Below are positions 56,440-64,000 of a DNA stretch of 64,000 nucleotides, one piece after another; the first letter of the stretch is position 1, and every line of letters starts with the position of its first letter. Under the pieces are notes generated by a model that was not told the origin of the DNA, did not search any database, and saw nothing but the letters and a program-made list of their open reading frames with translations. The position numbers and the translations under genes are program-made. This DNA is from Platerodrilus igneus (taxonomy: Eukaryota; Arthropoda; Insecta; Coleoptera; Lycidae), in contig JARFIW010001366.1 in assembly GCA_036346225.1 (NCBI GenBank), positions 186,001 through 250,000 of the forward strand. Direction: 5' to 3'.

Positions 56440-56452
56440 TGTAAGTTCTCGT

Positions 56453-57447
56453 TACCTATTTGTATTCTTGCTTTCGATTTATTTTCCCATATTTTACATA
56501 CTAGAACTTTAGTTTTATTTTTGTTAATTTTCGTACCAAATCTCTCCGTTGGAACTGTTTCCATTTCAATAAGAGCAACATCTAACTTTTCTTTGCTAGA
56601 TGCTAATACCGCTATATCATCTGCAAATCTAAGCATATTAATCTTTTGTCCCTGCATATTAATTCCAAATGTCTTTCTGCATTTGACAGTATTCATTGCC
56701 TCTTCTATGTACAAGTTAAAAATTAATGGGATAAGGCATATCCCTGTCTCACCCGTTTTCTAATATTTACTTCTTTACTTTCTTGCTCTAATTCTATTAC
56801 CGCCGTTTGCGCTTTGTATAAGCTATGTGCTATCCGTATGTCCTTAAAACTCATTCCAATCTTTTTAGTATTTCGAACACTTTTTTCCATTTTACATTGT
56901 CGAATGCTTTTTCCAGATCTACAAACCCTATATATACGCTTTTCCCCTTCTCTGTTGTTTTCCCCGTTATTACACTAAGAGCTAAAATAGTCTCCCGTGT
57001 TGCCATGTTGCGCCGAAACCCAAATTGATCTTCTCCCAGTGTTTCGTCAACTCGTTTTTCCTTTCGTCTTTGTACAATACTAGTTAATATTTTTGAAACG
57101 TGTGTTGTCAAACTTATTGTTTGAAAATTTTTACATCTATCTGCGCCTCTTTTTTTTGGTATAGTTACTATGATGCTACGTTTGAAATCTTTGGGTATCT
57201 CGCCTGTCTCATACATACAGCTTACAAGTCGGAAGAGGCGTTCTGTTACTGCTTGTCCAGCGGTTTTTAGAGCTTCTGCTTGCACCTTATCTGTACGCGG
57301 CGCCTTACCATTTTTCAGACTCTTTAATGCTAATTCAAACTCATCTCTAAGTATAGGATATCCCAAGTCATCATTTTTAATGTCTGATTCCTGTTCTAAT
57401 GCTGTTAGTTCCTTTCCTGAATATAAGTTCCTATATATTCTTACCAT
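56453..57447 (-). pseudogene. LINE reverse transcriptase
   Basis: The 198-codon open stretch 56851-57447 holds LKNGKAPRTDKVQAEALK, FKRSIIVTIPKKRGADRCKN, FQTISLTTHVSKIL, GEDQFGFRRNMATRETI and VYIGFVDLEKAFDNVKW, the first catalytic Asp being in FVDLEKAFD. After frame breaks near 56760-56840, the stretch 56453-56714 has MLRFADDIAVLAS (catalytic ADD). This is a non-LTR reverse transcriptase of the endonuclease-reverse-transcriptase type. The frame breaks make it inactive. It ends at the SINE target site (IQIGNENL). Confidence 0.88.
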
Positions 57448-57871
57448 CTAGCTACTTTCTCTACATTTTCTATAATGACGTTTCCTTCCGCGTCCCTTAT
57501 ATTTTTGCCATATGGTTGTATATCCCCAAAATTCATTCTAATTAATTTGTATGCTTTGTCTTTCTTTCCTATCTCCATCTCAGTTTGTACCTTTTTGCAC
57601 TTTTCATCAATCCATTATTCTTCAGCTTTCCTGCATTTGCGAATAGTTTCCCACTTTACAGCTCTGTATCTCTGTTTTCCTGTTTCGTCTGACCTATTTT
57701 TGCATTTTCGTCTTTCTGCTATTAAATTCAGGATGTCCATTGTTATCCATAGTTTCTTATTTTCTTATTGCGTATACCCCAGAATACCATTACCCGCCAT
57801 GTCGAAACTGGATTTAATGTTATTCCATTCTGTTTCTACTTCCTTAGTATCAGAAATTTCCGCGATATCTT
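57448..57871 (-). pseudogene. LINE linker between endonuclease and reverse transcriptase
   Basis: The region joins the two domains on the minus strand and is broken by stops and shifts. I see basic, Lys/Glu-rich segments in fragments but no motif worth naming. The plus-strand frame at 57475-57882 is its shadow. Confidence 0.6.
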
Positions 57872-58716
57872 TCAGCAATTGATTTGACTTTTTTTAAATC
57901 TTTCATGGATATCTTTATTCTTTAGCTTTTTAAAGTTAAAGTGCCTTTTTGCGTTCCTCTTTTTCAGATTTTTAAATTTAAGTGCAGCCTTCATAATTAC
58001 GATGTCGTGGTCAGTGTCTATATCTGCTTCCGGGTAGCTTCTACAGTCTTTTACTTGATTTCTAAACCCTTGTCTAACAAGAATGTAATCTATTTGATAT
58101 CTTCCTATATCTCCTGGCATCTTCCACGTGTATCGTCTTCTAGCATGATGTGGAAATAATGTATTTAAGATGGTGAAGTTGTACTTGTCGCAAAATTCTG
58201 CCAGCCTATTTTCCCTGTCATTTCGCGTGCATAAACCAAATAAACCTACTACTGCTCCTTCCCTACCTTCACCTACCACTGCATTAAAATCTCCCGTAAT
58301 TATTAAATTTCCATGTCCTTTTACGTATCTTAGTATGTCTTTGATATCTTTGTAGATCGCCTCCACCTATACCTCACTGTAGCTAGAGGTGGGTATGTAT
58401 ACCTGTATTATTACTGTATTTACTGGTTTAGATTCAAATCTAACCATGGGTACTCTTTCGTTCTTTTGTAAGTACTTTTGTACACGGCGTCCTATCTTTT
58501 TTCACATAACTATCCCCACACCCTAGTTTCCCTCCTCTGATCCTGTGTAAATTACCCTGAAGTCTTCACTCCAAGAATCCCCCGCCTCTGACCAGCGGAC
58601 TTTACTAATTCCTACTATGTCTAGTGATAACTTATCCATTTCGAGTTTCAGGTCCTCTAACTTACCTACTTGTTTCATACTTCTGACATTCTACGCTCCG
58701 ACTCACTGAATGTTCA
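57872..58716 (-). pseudogene. LINE apurinic-type endonuclease
   Basis: It begins near 58716 with NVRSMKQVGKLEDLKLEMDK and GISKVRWSEAGD (catalytic-type segment), has a stop near 58525 and another near 58370, then the 164-codon stretch 57872-58366 with LIITGDFNAVVGEG (GDFN motif), RRRYTWKMPGD, YQIDYILVRQGF and DTDHDIVIMKAALKF (the SDH-type motif as TDH). This enzyme nicks the target for target-primed reverse transcription. Upstream of NVRSM the expected Trp codon is TAG. Confidence 0.88.
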
Positions 58717-59140
58717 CGGATCTTTTTCTATTCTTTCGGATCACATCCCCCGAAGTGGTCCCCTCCCGGAGATCCAAATGGGGTCCTATTTTACCTCCGG
58801 AATTTTTACCACAAAGGATGCCATCATGTTTAACAATTTTTGTACGCAGTGTACTTGGGAAATAATGTAGTGGTTTCGCGTTGCCTTCCACATTGCAGTA
58901 GTGTGTCTTAGAATGTCATACCGACCCCTATGGTCTCTGCCACTCTAAGTACCGTAATAGCTGCTGCTCTCTTTCGGGGACCTGTCTTAGTCTGGTTCCT
59001 CACTAAAGACCCCACTAGTTTGGTTAAACCTATTGTTCGGCTTTTTAGTATTTTAGAACGTCGTCAAGGTGCAGGCTCGTTCAGAATGGACATTTTGATA
59101 ACCAATGATAAAACTCATCTATGCTCAAAATTGTAATTTT
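58717..59140 (-). other. LINE 5' region
   Basis: The sequence preceding the endonuclease shows no intact frame. It probably is the 5' untranslated region or a decayed N-terminus of the LINE. The left edge is approximate. Confidence 0.5.
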
Positions 59141-59368
59141 GTCTGTCGACAAATTCGTTTATTAAAAACTAGAATGACATCAATCTTATACACATTTTAA
59201 TAATGGCATTCAAATAAAACATGCGTAAAACAGAAATCTAAAATAAATTTTTACACACCAGGTTAGAATCATATTGACTAGGGCGCCTCTTGCCAGTGGT
59301 TAATTGAAAATTAAAAATAATTTTACAAAAAATTCAGAATTATATCAATAATATCTATACATTATCAA

Positions 59369-59413
59369 CATCATCATCATCATCATCATTAGGTCTTCAG
59401 TCCTGGAACTGGT
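59369..59413 (-). mobile_element. LINE 3'-end stub
   Basis: The plus strand reads (cat)n followed by taggtcttcagtcctggaac, the same terminus as the 54804 copy. Only about 45 bp remain, so this is an extreme 5' truncation. Confidence 0.8.
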
Positions 59414-60431
59414 GGCAAAAAATTATGGCACATACGGTAAAACATTTCTAAAGAAACCTGCTCTGGTTCAATAGGCTTGATCGATATTTTGTTCTTAAGT
59501 TTTTTATTTTTGTCCTTATTTTCTGTTTTCTTGGTGAATGTGATGATAATGTTGCTGATGTTTGTGACCCAATAGAAGAAGGGTGTATTTTCTAAAGATA
59601 AGAAATTGTTGTAGTTGTGTATTTCTCATATGAGTTAATTCTCAACTATTTAGTTGGTGTGATACGAAAACAAATGATTGCTTTAATGGAAAGTGTATAA
59701 ACATCTTGTATATTTAGAAGATTTCAACCTAATCTGATTAATAATAACAAAATTATGGCAAGTTAAAGGCACCATAAATAGTAGGTTGTACATTTCAAAG
59801 AAATTAACTAATAAAAGGCAAAATTGTCTTTAAATTGCTCCAATTTTTTATCATTAATTCAAATAGGTTGAAATTTTCTGTGACTATAAAAATTTGTCAT
59901 ATACCTATGTAAGTTGTATATAAAAATTATGAAAAAACAGCACTATCATTAAAATCATATTTCTTGATGTTGACGGAACAGAAGTATCCGATTAAATTCC
60001 AATTAAATTATGTATTTTGTAAGTATTTTGACAAATTCAGTTTTGTGATTCACGCATCTTTAAATTTAAATTGAAAAAATTATTTAATTATACAAATATT
60101 GAAACTTGAAATCCCCATAACATTTTATTAATAGGCAAAATTTTTCGAAAACACACTTTTTTGTTTACCTTTTATAATGAATAAAAATCTGTACGTAGAA
60201 CTTTAACATTCCAAAGATACACACACGCACATACATTGCATTTCTAGACGAGTTTTTGAAATTCGTCTTATATGTATTACCTGAAGTCATACCTATTCAT
60301 ATAAAATGTGGATTCTCATAATAATAAAACATGTTTGAACTTCTTTTTAATTAACACACACAATCACAAAAAAGTAAATTGAAAATAATTTTACAAAGAA
60401 AATTCAGAAACATATCGATAATATATATATA
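59414..60431. other. AT-rich DNA without recognised feature
   Basis: No gene or repeat boundary is seen. Confidence 0.5.
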
Positions 60432-60840
60432 CATCATTATCATGGGGTCTTCAGTCCTGGAACTGATTAAACACATATCTCCATCGTTTCCTATTCTGAG
60501 CTAACTTACACATTTCCCTGAAATTCCCATAGCCTACATCTTTCCCTATCGGCGTGCAATAGTGTGATCTTAGGTTTATCTTTTTCCTATCTCTGCTTGT
60601 AGTATATTCTGCACTATTTCCCAATTGCTTTAGAACGTTTCCTGTCCTTCTATTTTTCCTATTTTTTTTTGTTTTTTAATGGTATCTCCCTTCTCCCACT
60701 ATTTCTAAAACCTATGCTATCAAACTTAGTGTTCATAAATTGTCACATCTATCAGCATCCCTCTTTTTTGGTATAGTGACTATGATCTTACATTTGAAAT
60801 TTCTGGGTAACTCGCCTGTCTCATACATATAGTTTACAAT
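60432..60840 (-). mobile_element. Internally deleted LINE copy
   Basis: The left part (60432-60690) is the LINE 3' end, with gggtcttcagtcctggaact and the C-terminal segment around ctgagctaacttacacattt. The right part (60715-60840) matches the reverse transcriptase at about 57100-57230 (ttttttggtatagtgactatgat, then ctcgcctgtctcatacatat). About 1.4 kb that should lie between them is missing. Confidence 0.8.
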
Positions 60841-61800
60841 CATACAGTTTTTAATTTATCTTGAGATATTGCGTTAGCTTCATATTCGAAACAAGTTAGT
60901 CTACTTTTATTGTTTTTGTTTTATTAAAAAGTTATTCCGTTTCGGTATTTCTTATAATTACGTTTTCTTCAAATAAGTTTAAACAATAGAGTTACTTTTT
61001 ATTGCCTTAAATTCGATTTTTTGTGCAATTATAAAGTTTAAAAAATTATGTATTGAAATTGTTTTAAAATAATGAACTTTATAAATATACCAGTAAAAGT
61101 AATGAGATCCTGCTAGAAGAAAAATTGCAGTATTTATAGGTGACTATCAATCTTTCACCCTGTTGCTTCCGTAGCTAGTTACGTCATTCTTTTACCATAA
61201 AAATTTCTCTGCATCACTATTAAACATTGTCAAATCACCACCTCTACACTAGAAATAAATCTTTATTTAATACGCATTTCAAATGTTTATCTCCCTATCG
61301 TGTTTTATGTTTCTCTAGTACATAGAGAATCCGTTAAACAATTCGACGCAAGTTCAAAGCACAAAAGCTCGTAGAATCTAAAATACCAAAAATTTCTATT
61401 CAATTAAAATATAGCATTATTTTATGTCAGTACAATTTCTTAGACTAATAAATTGAATCTGAAAAATGCATTTTGTGTAAAGCGTGACGACTTATGAACT
61501 GTAATAAAATTAGAATTTTAAAATATATTTAAACATCCGATCATTCGCTTGCATGGTCAAAGCACAATTTCTCATTATTTAATGACAGATCTATCAAATC
61601 ATCTTAAACTGAATTAACTCCATCAAATCTCCAATTAAAAAAGCACTCTTCTTCTCCTGAATAGAATAAATTATTTAAAGTAAACGCATTTAATCGTTGT
61701 TGCAAGGTATCTGTGTGTATTATTATTTTGTATTGGCTATGAATTTACCCTGATTGGTGAAACACATTATACAAAGCCTTTGTTATCCGCACAACCCCAT
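60841..61800. other. Intergenic DNA upstream of the Sm gene
   Basis: No coding signal. The promoter of the Sm-D2-like gene should lie near the right edge, but I see no clear TATA box. Confidence 0.45.
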
Positions 61801-61922
61801 AACTTTTACTGTAGTAGGTTGTCGCATTGCGGCAAATGCTTATTGATTTTCTGATGTGCGGCTGCGCTTATTAGGGCGTCGGTTGTTTTTCTCATTCGAT
61901 CGTGAACAGTTTGCTAAGAAAG

Positions 61923-61978
61923 GTACGTAAAACGCTTTGCTTTAAAAATTTAATTTAGCTGTTTGGTTTTCTGTATAG
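61923..61978 (+). other. 5' UTR intron of the Sm-D2-like gene
   Basis: A 56 bp GT-AG intron: donor AG|GTACGT at 61922-61928, acceptor TTTTCTGTATAG ending 61978, 11 bases before the start codon. The size is usual for short insect introns. Splicing is predicted, not observed. Confidence 0.7.
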
Positions 61979-61989
61979 AAGCTTCAACA

Positions 61990-62391
61990 ATGGCACACTC
62001 AAAGTTAGCAAAGCCTAAATTTGATATGACCGAAGAAGAAATTGAAGCTGCTGAACAAGAAGAATTCAAAACCGGTCCATTTTCAACTTTGAGCGAATCA
62101 GTCAAGGGCGGGACGCAAGTGTTGATTAGTCTTCGTAACGACAAGAAATTATTATGCCATGTGCGGGCCTTTGACAGGCATTTCAATATGGTTATAGAAA
62201 ACGTAACAGAAATGTGGACCGACTTTTCCAGAGCGAAAAAGGGTAAGAAAACCCGCAATCCCGTCAATAAGGAGCGCTTTATCAGCAAGATGTTTCTGCG
62301 CGGAGATTCTGTAATATTGGTAGTTCGAAACCCGAAAGTCGTTAAAGGTAAGGGTGAAGGAACATCAGGCGAGGAAAAACCTCGAGCTTAA
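61990..62391 (+). CDS. SmD2: Small nuclear ribonucleoprotein Sm D2-like
   Basis: This 133-residue protein belongs to the Sm D2 family, which with Sm D1, E, F, G, B and D3 forms the heptameric ring on U1, U2, U4 and U5 snRNAs in pre-mRNA splicing. Seen: the N-terminal [19 protein letters not shown] helix region, Sm1 ([20 protein letters not shown], then [12 protein letters not shown]) and Sm2 ([18 protein letters not shown] with the RGD signature). The ATG at 61990 fits: 11 bases after a spliced acceptor, and the upstream in-frame codons lie in the intron. The coding region has no intron. It is about 15 residues longer than usual, with a Lys/Glu/Gly-rich C-terminus ([15 protein letters not shown]), and several usually invariant positions differ (for example C in LLCHVRA, F in DRHFNM). 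It may be a diverged second copy. Only intact host gene seen in the window. Confidence 0.93.
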   Translation: MAHSKLAKPKFDMTEEEIEAAEQEEFKTGPFSTLSESVKGGTQVLISLRNDKKLLCHVRAFDRHFNMVIENVTEMWTDFSRAKKGKKTRNPVNKERFISKMFLRGDSVILVVRNPKVVKGKGEGTSGEEKPRA

Positions 62392-63065
62392 GCATTTTGT
62401 ATACTGATGACATATTTAACAAATGTAACTCTAATATAAGAAGCGCTTTTTATACAATCTCCAACAATTAATGTAAAACCCAATTCTATACATTACGGGT
62501 GTAATATAGGTGTAATTATATCCATTTATATTATTTTAAAGCTTTAAGTATTACTAATTGTAATGTAGATTGTATAAAACTATAAATGTGTAATTAATTG
62601 AAACTTTTTTACGTTTATGTAAACAATTACTCGTAATAATTTTATAATGTATTAATCGCATGCGTACGCATTTATGTAACTTTAACAGCATTATCTTTAA
62701 TGTAAATCTCTTTAGGCAGTATAATTTTTAAATAATGTAAATCTGTTTGTAGTATTATATTTCTATATAATATAAACTATTAAAGGGCAAAGACTAATTC
62801 TATTCACTATACATAGTAAATAACATTTTTATCTAAATCAATTAAAAACGTTAAACCCCTGCATTGATTTCAGAACAAAATTTCTTGCTAAAAATATATT
62901 TTGGCATCTCGAAAAATATAAAACATTGTTAGGCACATACAACATTGCTAGTGTTAGTGTCGTGTTGCTTCCTAAGATTAATATAGAAAATCATTAGATA
63001 TCTTTGCAAATGGTACATACCTATAAACAATTTCATGATATACACAACAGATGGCACCCGTCTCA

Positions 63066-63070
<5 letters not shown>
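62392..63070. other. 3' flank of the Sm gene
   Basis: AT-rich with no further coding sequence. I see no exact AATAAA close to the stop codon; variants such as ATTAAA occur from about 62775 on. The transcript end is not determined. Confidence 0.5.

Positions 63071-63102
<32 letters not shown>
63071..63102. repeat. (TA)n array
   Basis: About 32 bp of pure TA. Unlike most TA arrays at 13-39 kb it has no recognisable LTR next to it. Confidence 0.95.
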
Positions 63103-63106
<4 letters not shown>

Positions 63107-63199
63107 GTATTATTTCTCGAACGAAAGTAAGTAAACAACTGATTTAATTAAAATCTTGGGATACACTCGTTCTACCAGATAAAACTACAGCGTCAAATT

Positions 63200-63255
63200 G
63201 TAATTTTTATTCAACGTTTCGGCATTGTCTTTATGCTTTCTTCATAGACTAAAAA
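63200..63255 (-). other. Possible decayed hammerhead/Penelope-like terminal trace
   Basis: On the minus strand: CTATGAAG, a stem GCAT-loop-ATGC, then CGAAACGTTGA. This resembles a hammerhead core (CUGAUGA, stem II, GAAAC) with one base lost, and GAAACGTTG is common at ends of Penelope-like elements. No reverse transcriptase is nearby. Weak evidence. Confidence 0.25.
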
Positions 63256-63434
63256 TTTTTATGAAGATTATTACAATTAAATTCAAACAGTATAGCTATG
63301 TACTTACATAAATTACTATGACTTACACCTGATTTAAACTTAATAAACAACACTTATTCATGACATACAACTTGGTTTAATTTTTAAAAAGTAAAAACGG
63401 CAACACAATTAAAATGTAATACAGGCAATTAGAT

Positions 63435-63460
63435 AAAATAAATAAATAAATAAATAAATT
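63435..63460. repeat. (AAAT)n array
   Basis: Six AAAT units in an AT-rich setting. Confidence 0.9.
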
Positions 63461-64000
63461 AACATTTAACAACAAGCATTTAAACCTAATCATACGGTTC
63501 AACAAGCATAACTAACTAATCCTATTTAATAATCGATCATGTTGTCACCTGGTGACCATAGTAAGTCATAATCCAAAACCTGAATGTTAATAGTTTAATG
63601 GAAAAATAGAACACACTAATAAATGAAACACACGAAACAGAATACATAATTAAACATTTCTACACTGTTTGCGAAAATGACCGTTATTAAATTTGTAGAG
63701 CGCAGAGTAGACCGTATTCAAGTTGTTCATATCCATTTTGTTATTTAGTGAATTCAGTTGTTGCTGAATATAGAAAGATTTCAATAAAAATCTTTTATAA
63801 TAATTAAATTCTATATCTTATATAGTGGTAATCTCAAAGTTCGCTGTTCCTTTTGACATTTCCTTTATTGTCAAATATGTGGATTACATCTTATGATCCG
63901 TGCCTGAGCATTTGATAGAGTATACAAGTAGATGGTTGATGGGAATTCTGGCACCACATTTCCTCCCAAATCCCACATTTCCTCCCAAATTTACATGTAA
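63461..64000. other. Unannotated right end
   Basis: No gene is seen. The last 45 bases hold a duplicated catttcctcccaaat. Confidence 0.5.

Larger units (their letters stand above)
54804..59140 (-). mobile_element. RTE-type LINE, nearly full length, split by a SINE
   Basis: A minus-strand LINE: 5' region (about 59140-58717), AP endonuclease, linker, reverse transcriptase, C-terminal domain, 3' UTR, then a second decayed C-terminal unit, ending in a short ATG-type repeat (plus-strand tcatcatcatcat, 54805-54817), a 3' end typical of RTE elements. The order C-terminal domain, UTR marker (gctgggggaacttggcagtc), second C-terminal unit matches the plus-strand copy at 4735-6110. A SINE occupies 56145-56439. 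Confidence 0.85.

Noticed and set aside
1..64000. CRISPR array, prokaryotic operons or prophage
   Set aside because: The only regular repeats are LTRs, minisatellites and microsatellites, and the genes are eukaryotic.

Overview
This window is AT-rich eukaryotic DNA, almost certainly from an arthropod and most likely an insect. The case rests on one ordinary nuclear gene with a short GT-AG intron (an Sm-D2-like spliceosomal protein at 61990-62391), primer-binding sites that match the 3' end of insect tRNA-Lys(CTT), Gypsy, RTE-type and Tc3-like transposons of insect type, and a decayed double-jelly-roll capsid-like module of a kind common in arthropod genomes. I cannot name the species. Nothing bacterial is present: no operons, no ribosome binding sites, no CRISPR.

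Layout. 1-2990: minus-strand Gypsy remnant A (RNase H tail plus integrase), ending in duplicated primer-binding-site-like (PBS-like) tracts. 2991-4734: no recognised gene. 4735-6110: 3' end of an RTE-type LINE present as about three tandem units. 6241-8637: a decayed virus-like cluster (companion proteins, double-jelly-roll capsid-like protein, small exonuclease-like protein). 8889-9417: a solo LTR with ATAT target duplications. 9594-12795: further protein-like remnants, probably parts of the same virus-like element. 13034-48746: a nearly continuous block of LTR retroelements, most of them bounded by (TA)n tracts. It holds a young gag-protease element with a truncated reverse transcriptase (13095-20317), an older relative (30527-37104), a fuller Gypsy element (39038-48746) with a DNA transposon in its integrase, and five more solo or partial LTRs. 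A Tc3-like transposase remnant, a tRNA-like sequence and a MITE sit at 21.2-22.8 kb. 48921-53995: two copies of another LTR, with little recognisable between them. 54689-60840: a 5S rRNA-like fragment and minus-strand RTE-type LINE copies, one split by a SINE with a 13 bp target duplication. 61.8-62.4 kb: the Sm-D2-like gene. 62.4-64 kb: no gene, but a possible Penelope/hammerhead-like trace.

How the parts fit. Apart from the Sm gene this is a transposon graveyard with some recent activity: the LTRs of the 13-20 kb element differ by only about 1% on my hand comparison. The most unusual theme is at the sense-3' ends of several LTR families, where tRNA-Lys PBS-like tracts occur two to four times in tandem about 50-70 bp apart. 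One reading is that priming shifts between duplicated PBS copies, so that an old PBS is absorbed into a growing LTR. A second theme is a non-autonomous Gypsy lineage (gag, protease, cut-down reverse transcriptase with a conserved basic tail) that must rely on other elements for reverse transcription and integration. A third is strong association of these insertions with (TA)n arrays.
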